Assembly (NCBI GenBank): GCA_900551095.1
Contig: URUJ01000021.1
Span: 1-6,982 of the forward strand
Length of the DNA: 6,982 nt
Direction of reading: 5' to 3'
Source of the DNA: an uncultured Anaerococcus sp.
GTDB taxonomy: Bacteria > Bacillota > Clostridia > Tissierellales > Peptoniphilaceae
Below the pieces are notes generated by a model, which made no database searches, had not been told where the DNA came from, and saw only the letters and a list, made by a program, of their open reading frames with translations. A program made the translations under genes and the position numbers. Below, one piece after another: positions 1 to 5,265 of this stretch (positions are counted from its first letter, which is position 1; each line of letters begins with the position of its first letter).

Positions 1-28
1 AAAATAAGTTTTACAATTAGGAATCAGT

Positions 29-988
29 ATGAACAAAACATTACTTAGCACAACTATAAAAACATCCATAGCAGCTACTTTGTCCTTACTTGTAGCCCAA
101 GCCTTAGGACTTAAATTCTCATCTTCAGCAGGAATTATTACCATTCTTGATATATTTGAGACTAGAAAGGCCACTATTAAGGGTGGACTTAAAAGAACCT
201 TATCTGCTACAATAGCTCTTGTTTTAGGGATTTTGGTATTTGAAATTTTTGACTACAAAACTTGGGCCTTTGGCCTATACTTACTCTTATTTTTGCCCCT
301 ATCTTTTTTATTAAAAATTGAACTAGGCCTGGGTCCTTCAAGCGTGGTAGTTACACATTTATTAAGCTATGGAGAAATTAATTCATCAATTATCTTTAAT
401 GAACTCGGTCTTATCCTAATAGGAACAGGCTTTGCCATGCTTACTAACTTATATGCACCAGAAAGTCAGGATAAGTTGAAAAAATGGATAGAGGATATTG
501 ATGAAGATATCAAGGATATCTTGATATTTTTTGGAGATACTCTTGTAAATAATTTAGATGTTAAAATCTATGAAGGAAAGATCAAAAAGCTTGAAGATGA
601 TATAACCAAGGCCCTTAATCTTGCGATTATTGAAAATGATAATCGTATAGAAAATAGCAAGAATCTACTGATAGGCCTTAGCCATAGGGAAAGGGAGATG
701 GATATTTTGATGGAAATGTATGATGATTTAAAATCAATACCTAAAGAATATACTGATGGAAAGTTGATATCTGATCTAATGATTGATACTGCAAATAACC
801 TTAGTGATAATGGAGATATGGTTAAGGTCAAAAAAAGGATAGAATTTTTACAAGAACATTTTCATATGATGGAACTTCCTGAAACTCACGAAGATTTTAT
901 CATACGTTCATCCATTTTTCAAGTTTTTAGAAGTCTAAACCAATTTATAGATATAAGCAAGATTATCAGCAATATTCCTAGAAATTAA
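29..988 (+). CDS. Aromatic acid exporter family membrane protein (ArAE_1/DUF939 type)
   Basis: Predicted inner-membrane protein of 319 residues, resembling the small Firmicutes branch of the aromatic acid exporter/FUSC superfamily. The N-terminal part (about residues 8-142) holds roughly five hydrophobic segments (around 10-27, 31-42, 57-74, 79-95 and 124-142), interrupted by a basic loop with ETRKATIKGGLKR at 44-56, typical of this family. Residues 145-319 are charged and helical and match the expected cytosolic C-terminal domain (ArAE_1_C type). The length is normal for the family. The start is supported by an in-frame stop at 5-7 and an AGGA 6 bases before the ATG. Substrates of this branch are mostly unknown, so export of aromatic or amphipathic acids is a family inference only. 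No terminator hairpin is visible before the next gene, so read-through into it is possible. Confidence 0.85.
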   Translation: MNKTLLSTTIKTSIAATLSLLVAQALGLKFSSSAGIITILDIFETRKATIKGGLKRTLSATIALVLGILVFEIFDYKTWAFGLYLLLFLPLSFLLKIELGLGPSSVVVTHLLSYGEINSSIIFNELGLILIGTGFAMLTNLYAPESQDKLKKWIEDIDEDIKDILIFFGDTLVNNLDVKIYEGKIKKLEDDITKALNLAIIENDNRIENSKNLLIGLSHREREMDILMEMYDDLKSIPKEYTDGKLISDLMIDTANNLSDNGDMVKVKKRIEFLQEHFHMMELPETHEDFIIRSSIFQVFRSLNQFIDISKIISNIPRN

Positions 989-1036
989 AGGATCAAGTTT
1001 TATTATATATGATATTAAATTTTCAAAATATACAAA

Positions 1037-1042
1037 TATAAT
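1037..1042 (+). promoter_or_regulatory. Possible promoter -10 for the gene at 1075
   Basis: A perfect TATAAT lies 32 bases before the ATG at 1075. The matching -35 would be TTAAAT at 1015-1020 with a 16-base spacer, only 3 of 6 matches. In DNA this AT-rich the -10 alone could be chance. Confidence 0.3.
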
Positions 1043-1074
1043 TTTTAGTTTTAAAGTAAGTAATATGATGCAAT

Positions 1075-1632
1075 ATGGATAAGAATATAGATTTAGAATA
1101 CAAATTTATACCCTACGATGAAGGCAAAATAGAGGAATATGACCTTGGTGAAATAATTTTTGATTTGGATAGTGAACTTGATTTATTAGAAAGTAAGGCT
1201 GATAAGCTCGATTATCTGCTAGCTATAGCAAGTGGGCTTACTTGTGGATTACTTGATATCCTTTGGGTTGGGGATTTTGACTTAGCAAGGGGACGAAGTC
1301 TTGCAAGTGATAAGGTAGATGATTTTGTAAAAAAGACAGCAGAACTTATATCAGGCAAAAAGTTTAATAATTTGTCTGATGCGGTGAGGGTTCTTGAGAA
1401 AAAATTTCCTATCCCTAGTGATAGAAATACCAATGATTTTGGTGGCGGCCTCCAGCATCATTTGAGAGATTTTGCCCATCACCCTACTCTCGTAGGCTTA
1501 GCTTTTTCTATCTTGACTCAGTTTACAGGAAAATCCTATGGGACAGACATAAATGGTAACTTTACTATCTTTGATGTGCCAGAAAACGGTAAGGTTTTTA
1601 TAGGAGAAAAATATAGGAGAAAAACTTTTTAA
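1075..1632 (+). CDS. N-terminal fragment of the frameshifted gene (185 aa)
   Basis: This is the first open frame. It carries the acidic N-terminus, the hydrophobic segment at residues 47-65 (LLAIASGLTCGLLDILWVG), and the HHLRDFAHHPTLVGL motif at 128-142, whose paired histidines could bind metal or be catalytic (inference). It ends at TAA 1630-1632 directly after the T5 run. Reading one base further on restores the downstream frame. As a stand-alone protein it would stop just before the conserved-looking LVSDMAGSS region. Confidence 0.5.
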   Translation: MDKNIDLEYKFIPYDEGKIEEYDLGEIIFDLDSELDLLESKADKLDYLLAIASGLTCGLLDILWVGDFDLARGRSLASDKVDDFVKKTAELISGKKFNNLSDAVRVLEKKFPIPSDRNTNDFGGGLQHHLRDFAHHPTLVGLAFSILTQFTGKSYGTDINGNFTIFDVPENGKVFIGEKYRRKTF

Positions 1633-1669
1633 GGGAGTCATAACTTGGTTTTTCTACCTTGTAAGCGAC

Positions 1670-3001
1670 ATGGCTGGATCAAGTGGAACTATCGGCCTAG
1701 GTGGAGGTACAGGTATACCTGGACCAATACTAAGCCTAGCCAAGGAAATGTCGGTCCTTCCTTTATTTAAGAATATGAATACTGGAAATGGTATGCCTAT
1801 ATCTCTCTTTTTGTCAAAATTATTTAACGGCACACTCTTCATAAAAAGTGATGAGAAGGGACATATAATTAAAGACTCAGTACTTAGGTTTGACTTACGT
1901 GGTGAGTTTGGTCTTGGCTTAGAATTTGGTAAGCAAGCTCTTCCTATTCTTGCTAATGAATGTATTGTTAGGAGTTTTTACTTTATCCGTCATTTAGCGG
2001 TAGAAATGAGGGAGAAAAAGGTAAAATCTTTAAAAGATTTTAAAATAATTGACTGGGGTATAGTTAAACCCAATAATAACCCAACAATAACTAGGATGTT
2101 AACCGTATCAACTGGGATCTTCACAAGCCTTGACCTAGGAGAAGCTATAATTACACAAAAATACTGGCTATCTCTTAATTATGTGGGTATAGGTAGGTTT
2201 GTGCTTGCACTTACAAATGAAATTAATTATGGGCTTAAGAGAAGAAATATCAAAAAAATAAGAGGAGCCTATGAAAAGATGAAAAATGAAACGTTTGCCG
2301 GTGCTTACTACAAAAAAATTGGGGATAAATTTGGCCTGAGTTTAAAACAGACCGAAATTCTTTATAATATCGAGTATCATCTGGTTTTAAATGATATAGA
2401 TAATCTTGTTAAAGACGATATTTTTAATTTAAAGATAAGATGGCTTTCTGAATGGAAGAAGATAATAAGCAAAAGTTTTGAATCTTTTACCCAAGTTTCT
2501 GGAGCAGAGATTAAATGGTACAGCATAGAAAAATTACACGAAAAAATTATAAAACTAAATCCAATCAAACCATGGTTTAGGTTAGTCCTATTTGAAGCCA
2601 TGCTCTTTGAACCCTACTATCCTCTAAGGGTCATAAAGGACGAGGATGGCAAATATAGTTTATCAAAAGAATTTAGCTCCCTGGATAAATTTTTTAATAA
2701 ATATAACAAAGACAGAGCCCATAAGTTTTTAAATAAAGAATTTACTTGTATTTATTGTAAAGAAAACTATATAGACCATTTGAATAAGGCTTATAATAAG
2801 CAAGTTAAGTTAATTAATAAAGATTTTAAATTTGATATTAAAACCGTATCTATTGCGGCTGTCATAGCTGCAATCACTGTCTTTACAGCTGGAACATTTA
2901 CAGGAACAATAGCAGTAGCCCTAGTAGGTTCTAATTTTGCAGGTCTTAGCGGAGCTGCCCTTACCAGTGCGTCTCTAGCCTATCTTGGAGGAGGGGTGTA
3001 G
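1670..3001 (+). CDS. Central fragment of the frameshifted gene (443 aa)
   Basis: Second open frame. The ATG at 1670 has no SD, and coding sense extends upstream of it in this frame (KGVITWFFYLVSD before the Met), so it is an internal Met of a longer protein. It starts with a Gly-rich stretch (MAGSSGTIGLGGGTGIPGP), continues with about 330 residues of mostly helical, basic sequence, holds one CxxC at fragment residues 360-363, and ends in hydrophobic Ala/Gly-rich segments from about residue 393. The TAG at 2999-3001 cuts it inside the glycine zipper, which continues without a break in the next frame. Confidence 0.5.
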   Translation: MAGSSGTIGLGGGTGIPGPILSLAKEMSVLPLFKNMNTGNGMPISLFLSKLFNGTLFIKSDEKGHIIKDSVLRFDLRGEFGLGLEFGKQALPILANECIVRSFYFIRHLAVEMREKKVKSLKDFKIIDWGIVKPNNNPTITRMLTVSTGIFTSLDLGEAIITQKYWLSLNYVGIGRFVLALTNEINYGLKRRNIKKIRGAYEKMKNETFAGAYYKKIGDKFGLSLKQTEILYNIEYHLVLNDIDNLVKDDIFNLKIRWLSEWKKIISKSFESFTQVSGAEIKWYSIEKLHEKIIKLNPIKPWFRLVLFEAMLFEPYYPLRVIKDEDGKYSLSKEFSSLDKFFNKYNKDRAHKFLNKEFTCIYCKENYIDHLNKAYNKQVKLINKDFKFDIKTVSIAAVIAAITVFTAGTFTGTIAVALVGSNFAGLSGAALTSASLAYLGGGV

Positions 3002-3018
3002 CGCTAGGAGGATTAGGT

Positions 3019-3417
3019 ATGGCTGGAGGAAGTATTGCAGTTATAGGAGGAGGGGCAAGTCTTGGTTTAGGCTTAGGAGCAGGAATAGGTAAAACAATAA
3101 GTGTTTTAGAAAACTCATCTAAAAATAGCCTAACTAATGAAGCTAAGTTACTTACTTCTTTTAAAGAGATTTTTCTTAATGATGAAAGAGACCTTGAATT
3201 TTGTGAAGAAGTTTTAGAGACCTATACTCAAAATATTTTTGACCTAGAAAAATACCTCATAAAACTTAAGCTAGATATGGATACCCTAAAGGGCAAAGAC
3301 AAAAAAGAAAATCAAGTTTTAATAAAAAATTCCAAAGAGATGCTAAAGCTAATGAAAACTTCTAGAAAAAACATGATTAAAATTGTTGATGATTTTAAGA
3401 AAGAATTTGATTATTAA
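3019..3417 (+). CDS. C-terminal fragment of the frameshifted gene (132 aa)
   Basis: Third open frame. Residues 1-30 are glycine-zipper sequence (MAGGSIAVIGGGASLGLGLGAGIG) continuing that of the previous fragment. Residues 40-132 are charged and helical, probably a coiled coil. Unlike the central fragment, its ATG has a good SD (AGGAGG at 3006-3011, 7 bases away), so it might be translated on its own even if the gene is broken. That SD also encodes part of the Gly-rich reading, so it may be coincidence. Confidence 0.5.
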   Translation: MAGGSIAVIGGGASLGLGLGAGIGKTISVLENSSKNSLTNEAKLLTSFKEIFLNDERDLEFCEEVLETYTQNIFDLEKYLIKLKLDMDTLKGKDKKENQVLIKNSKEMLKLMKTSRKNMIKIVDDFKKEFDY

Positions 3418-3483
3418 TATAAGACTAAACGCATAATTGATGGTATGACTAAAATGGAGATAAAAGCAATAGATAAGTTTTAT

Positions 3484-3525
3484 AAATTCGATGTGACTAC
3501 CAGTGTTGCATCGGATTTTATTTTA
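3484..3525 (+). terminator. Likely intrinsic terminator after the 1075-3417 gene
   Basis: AAATTCGATG at 3484-3493 pairs with CATCGGATTT at 3509-3518 (10 pairs, one T-G wobble) around a 15-base loop that can form an inner ACT/AGT pairing. A T-rich run (TTTTATTTTA) follows from 3516. It lies 67 bases after the stop at 3417 and before the promoter of the next unit. Confidence 0.55.
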
Positions 3526-3545
3526 TAGGAAAATGGAAAGTAAAC

Positions 3546-3574
3546 TTGACATAAAATACAAAAGTGATTTTAAT
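3546..3574 (+). promoter_or_regulatory. Strong promoter of the Xre/DUF2178 pair
   Basis: A perfect -35 TTGACA (3546-3551), a 17-base spacer and a -10 TTTAAT (3569-3574, 5 of 6) predict transcription start near 3581, about 30 bases before the GTG start of the regulator gene. Confidence 0.7.
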
Positions 3575-3576
3575 AA

Positions 3577-3596
3577 ATGTAAAGCTAGCTTGACAT
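3577..3596 (+). promoter_or_regulatory. 20-bp palindrome, likely operator for the Xre-type regulator
   Basis: ATGTAAAGCTAGCTTGACAT is a dyad with 9 of 10 base pairs symmetric (mismatch 3581/3592). It covers the predicted transcription start, from about -4 to +16. A related half-site, ACTTGACAT at 3544-3552, overlaps the -35. Placement on the start point fits repression, most simply autorepression by the adjacent helix-turn-helix protein. Confidence 0.6.
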
Positions 3597-3611
3597 TGGA
3601 GGTTGGTAAAT

Positions 3612-3824
3612 GTGAAAAATAAGTTGGAAGAAATCCGCAAAGAAAGAGGGATTACTCAGGAAGACCTTGCTAAAATCCTTGAAGTATCAAGGCAGACAGT
3701 AGGTTCTCTAGAAAATGGAAGGTATAATCCTTCGATTATTTTAGCCTTTAAGATAGCAAGGTATTTTAAAATGTCAATCGAAAATATTTTTATCTATGAG
3801 GAGGAAAATGATAATGAAAAATAA
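3612..3824 (+). CDS. Small Xre-family helix-turn-helix transcriptional regulator
   Basis: A 70-residue protein that is almost entirely one Cro/C1-type DNA-binding domain: KLEEIRKERGITQEDLAKIL then VSRQTVGSLENGRYNPS as helix-turn-helix, followed by a short acidic tail. The size and sequence fit the small regulators encoded beside DUF2178-type membrane proteins in Firmicutes. The GTG at 3612 is chosen because GGAGG (3598-3602) lies 9 bases before it. The upstream in-frame TTG at 3603 touches the SD and cannot be used efficiently. The last 11 bases overlap the next gene, so the pair is probably translated together. It is likely autoregulated through the palindrome at 3577-3596. Confidence 0.88.
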   Translation: MKNKLEEIRKERGITQEDLAKILEVSRQTVGSLENGRYNPSIILAFKIARYFKMSIENIFIYEEENDNEK

Positions 3825-4206
3825 AAAAATTTGGTATTTAGGTTATGTGATTGCATTTATTAGTTTGCTGGCCTTATTTATTGTTAAAGATAATAAGATT
3901 TTAGAAAGAGTTCTACCTTTTATTTTTAGCGTTAGCCTATCTATATCATTTGTTATGACAATGCACAACAAAAAGATGGAGAAAGATCCTTCGTATAGGA
4001 TAAGTATTAATGATGAAAGAAATGAAAAAATTAGAGATAAGGTGAATGCTGCAGTCACACCTGTTTTTATCCTTATCATGGGTATAGTTGCTGTGATTTG
4101 TTTTTCTATAAATGCAGTTTTACCTGCAATTATCCTAGCTTTGGGAGTCTTTTCATATCCTGTTATAACATTGTTCGTAAGCCATTATTACGAGAAAAGA
4201 TACTAG
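3814..4206 (+). CDS. Four-helix membrane protein, DUF2178-like partner of the Xre regulator
   Basis: A 130-residue integral membrane protein with hydrophobic segments near residues 5-24, 33-50, 80-98 and 102-124. Between the second and third lies the charged motif NDERNEKIRDKVNA (66-79), the DERxxxIrdK signature I associate with DUF2178-type proteins. The start is ATG 3814 because the SD GGAGG at 3800-3804 is 9 bases away; in-frame ATGs at 3796 and 3808 are before or too close to that SD. The gene overlaps the regulator gene by 11 bases. In such pairs the membrane protein is suspected to sense an envelope signal or sequester the regulator, but no biochemical function is established as far as I know. 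Confidence 0.75.
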   Translation: MKNKKIWYLGYVIAFISLLALFIVKDNKILERVLPFIFSVSLSISFVMTMHNKKMEKDPSYRISINDERNEKIRDKVNAAVTPVFILIMGIVAVICFSINAVLPAIILALGVFSYPVITLFVSHYYEKRY

Positions 4207-4232
4207 GTAATTAAATCTAGTTTTTATATTTG

Positions 4233-4279
4233 TTAAACCACCTGGAACTTATCTTTATAGATAAAGACAGGTGGTTTTA
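4233..4279 (+). terminator. Hairpin terminator after the DUF2178-like gene
   Basis: AAACCACCTG (4235-4244) pairs perfectly with CAGGTGGTTT (4268-4277). A smaller nested hairpin, CTTTA/TAAAG, lies inside at 4253-4266. A short T run follows, and the opposite strand also has a T run beyond its arm, so it may act in both directions. It separates the Xre pair from the AraC-type gene. Confidence 0.6.
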
Positions 4280-4300
4280 AATTAACTATTATAATTTATA

Positions 4301-4327
4301 TTGACAAGTATCGAGTATCGATATAAT
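4301..4327 (+). promoter_or_regulatory. Promoter of the AraC-type gene
   Basis: A perfect -35 TTGACA (4301-4306) and a perfect -10 TATAAT (4322-4327) are separated by a short 15-base spacer. Predicted transcription start is near 4334. The short spacer would lower unassisted activity, which fits a controlled promoter. Confidence 0.6.
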
Positions 4328-4355
4328 TAAATTAACAATATCGATACTCGATACT
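4307..4355. repeat. 18-bp perfect inverted repeat flanking the -10 box, likely operator
   Basis: AGTATCGAGTATCGATAT (4307-4324) is the exact reverse complement of 4338-4355, with a 13-base AT-rich gap. Each arm contains a TATCGA half and the self-complementary TATCGATA. The left arm fills the -35/-10 spacer and the right arm lies just after the transcription start, ending one base before the SD (AAAGGAGG, 4356-4363). Two regulator dimers, or one tetramer, could bind. As RNA only the right arm would be transcribed, so this is a DNA-level site. Confidence 0.7.
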
Positions 4356-4370
4356 AAAGGAGGTTGTTCA

Positions 4371-4757
4371 TTGGATTCTTTAAGAAATATGAATGATGCA
4401 TTGATATATATTGAAGAGCACTTAACAGAGGAAATTGACTATAGTGAAGTATCTAAAATTGCTTACTGTTCAGAGAATCATTTTAAGAAGATGTTTTCAT
4501 TTTTAGTAGGCATAGGTTTATCAGAATATATTCGAAGAAGGAGACTGTCGTTGGCTGCAATTGGCTTGAAAGATAAGGATTTGAGAATAATTAATGTAGC
4601 AGTCAAATATGGCTATAATTCGGATGATTCATTCTCCTGTGCTTTTCATTCCCTGCATGGGATTCTCCCTTCTGAGGCAAGGAGTGATAATACACAATTA
4701 AAAGCAATCTCAGATGAAAAACCAATGGGTATTATTAGTGCTTCCACTAATTTTTAA
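4371..4757 (+). CDS. AraC-family DNA-binding protein lacking the C-terminal sensor domain
   Basis: 128 residues. Residues 1-105 form a typical AraC/XylS domain with two helix-turn-helix units: the first around EIDYSEVSKIAYCSENHFKKMF, the second around VAVKYGYNSDDSFSCAFHSLHG, ending in the family signature LPSEAR. Close relatives that begin this way usually continue for about another 150 residues into a GyrI-like small-molecule-binding domain. Here family-like sequence stops after QLKA (about 110) and 18 unrelated residues follow. The FSRAF core of the second unit reads FSCAF, losing its arginine. The start is TTG 4371, supported by AAAGGAGG ending 7 bases upstream. It may be a minimal regulator or, more likely, a truncated decaying gene. 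Its last codons overlap a small hairpin, and the following DNA has no GyrI remnant. Confidence 0.8.
   Translation: MDSLRNMNDALIYIEEHLTEEIDYSEVSKIAYCSENHFKKMFSFLVGIGLSEYIRRRRLSLAAIGLKDKDLRIINVAVKYGYNSDDSFSCAFHSLHGILPSEARSDNTQLKAISDEKPMGIISASTNF
4734..4755 (+). terminator. Possible small terminator overlapping the end of the AraC-type frame
   Basis: ATTAGTG (4734-4740), tetraloop CTTC and CACTAAT (4745-4751) are followed by TTTT. The stem has only two G-C pairs, so it is weak. Its position inside the last codons suggests the frame has run into sequence that was not originally coding. Confidence 0.35.
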
Positions 4758-4829
4758 GAAAGAGGAATGGAAGAAAAGGAACAATAGTTATTCACAATTT
4801 GTAACAGCCCTTTTTTGTAAACAGTACTA

Positions 4830-4969
4830 TTGGTGGATATGTTCCCACGAACGTACGAATTAGACCATATGTTCCCGCATACGTCTTTTTCATTAAAAAT
4901 CGCAAATATATCAATTCTATCAACTCGTCCCATGTGGAAGCAATTGCTCATCTTAAAAAAAAATACTAA
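4830..4969 (+). pseudogene. Disrupted 3' end of an RNA (uracil-5)-methyltransferase gene (rlmD/rumA type)
   Basis: In one frame 4833-4886 reads VDMFPRT then DHMFPHTS, and in another frame 4925-4969 reads SSHVEAIAHLKKKY-stop. The C-terminus of TrmA/RlmD-type enzymes carries a VDMFPHTxHVE motif. Removing 30 bases between the repeats ATATGTTCCC (4837-4846 and 4867-4876) and 44 bases between the repeats CGTC (4882-4885 and 4926-4929) restores VDMFPHTSHVEAIAHL in frame up to the stop. The methyltransferase body is absent; the sequence to the left is unrelated. So only the last roughly 20 codons are present, interrupted twice, as expected where mobile elements integrated at the 3' end of such a gene. 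It cannot make a functional enzyme. Confidence 0.6.
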
Positions 4970-5129
4970 AATAGGGCTTTAGAAGTGAGGTCAAAATCTT
5001 AAAGTCTTATTATGTAAATGTCAGCGGTGACAAAATATTTGGCAGCAGACTATATTTTAAGCTGAGTACTTAGAAAATAAATAAAACAGATAAAGAATGA
5101 TATAATGAATAATTGAATTATTAATTTGA

Positions 5130-5166
5130 GACTTTAGGAAATTAGTTCCTAGAGTCTTTTATTTTT
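5130..5166 (+). terminator. Intrinsic terminator upstream of the Fnr-type gene
   Basis: GACTTTAGGAA (5130-5140) pairs with TTCCTAGAGTC (5146-5156) in 11 pairs including one T-G wobble, around a 5-base loop, followed by TTTTATTTTT. No intact gene precedes it, so it may be the original terminator of the methyltransferase gene whose end lies at 4969. Confidence 0.75.
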
Positions 5167-5265
5167 GGGTATTTATATATTAATTAATGAAATATTAAAA
5201 GCTTAAATCAATATGTAAATTAGAAAAATGGTCTAGCCTATATATATTATATAAGGGAGAATTTG

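Larger units (their letters stand above)
1075..3417 (+). pseudogene. Frameshifted gene for a ~780-aa uncharacterised conserved-type protein with glycine-zipper region
   Basis: Three consecutive open frames (1075-1632, 1670-3001, 3019-3417) read as one protein when one T is dropped from the T5 run at 1626-1630 and one G is added to the G4 run at 2993-2996. The joins then read RRKTF-KGVITWFFYLVSDMAGSS and AYLGGGGVALGGLGMAGGS, with coding sense continuing across both. Features along the restored protein: acidic N-terminus (1-45); hydrophobic stretch near 47-65; His-rich motif HHLRDFAHHP at 128-137; Gly/Ser-rich loop after LVSDMAGSS near 195-215; long helical middle; one CxxC at about 558-561; Ala/Gly-rich hydrophobic region at about 590-680 that could insert in a membrane; charged coiled-coil-like tail to 780. 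I recognise the pattern as an uncharacterised Firmicutes family but know no function. Inactivation, sequencing error in homopolymers, or recoding are all possible. No clear SD precedes the ATG at 1075, but an in-frame stop at 1066-1068 fixes it as the first ATG. Confidence 0.72.
4758..5265. other. Long intergenic region with a broken gene end and terminator
   Basis: No intact gene is seen on either strand in about 500 bases. From left to right it holds: a near-direct repeat TTTGTAACAG (4798-4807) and TTTGTAAACAG (4814-4824) inside a 7-bp inverted repeat CAATAGT/ACTATTG (4782-4788 and 4826-4832); the disrupted RNA methyltransferase 3' end (4830-4969); an unassigned stretch with a small dyad TGTCA-GCGG-TGACA (5019-5032); a clear terminator (5130-5166); and a very AT-rich leader of the Fnr-type gene, where a TATATT at 5243-5248 could be a -10 but lies too close to the SD to be convincing. 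Confidence 0.6.

Noticed and set aside
568..831. Reverse-strand frame of 87 codons
   Set aside because: A low-complexity Ser/Ile/Leu translation antisense to the exporter gene. The other reverse frames at 1212-1433, 1654-1842, 2377-2601 and 3843-4079 are shadows of the same kind.
2988..3001. Programmed -1 frameshift at the G run
   Set aside because: The codons GGA GGG GTG TAG do not form a slippery heptamer: a -1 slip of GGG would face AGG. Mutation or sequencing error is simpler.
3445..3528. Small plus-strand frame of 27 codons after the frameshifted gene
   Set aside because: No SD, and it runs straight through the terminator hairpin.
3533..3622. Small plus-strand frame of 29 codons before the Xre gene
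   Set aside because: It covers the strong promoter and palindrome and overlaps the regulator start. It has only a weak AGGA upstream.
4754..4951. Reverse-strand frame of 65 codons
   Set aside because: It lies antisense to the methyltransferase remnant, has no family resemblance, and its repeats mirror the direct repeats of the plus strand.
4971..5070. Frame reading YYVNVSGDKIFGSRLYFKLST
   Set aside because: It has no start codon, a stop just upstream at 4972-4974, and no recognised family. It may be a remnant but cannot be supported.
5243..5248. TATATT as -10 of the Fnr-type gene
   Set aside because: Transcription would begin inside or next to the ribosome site, and the -35 (TTAGAA) is poor.
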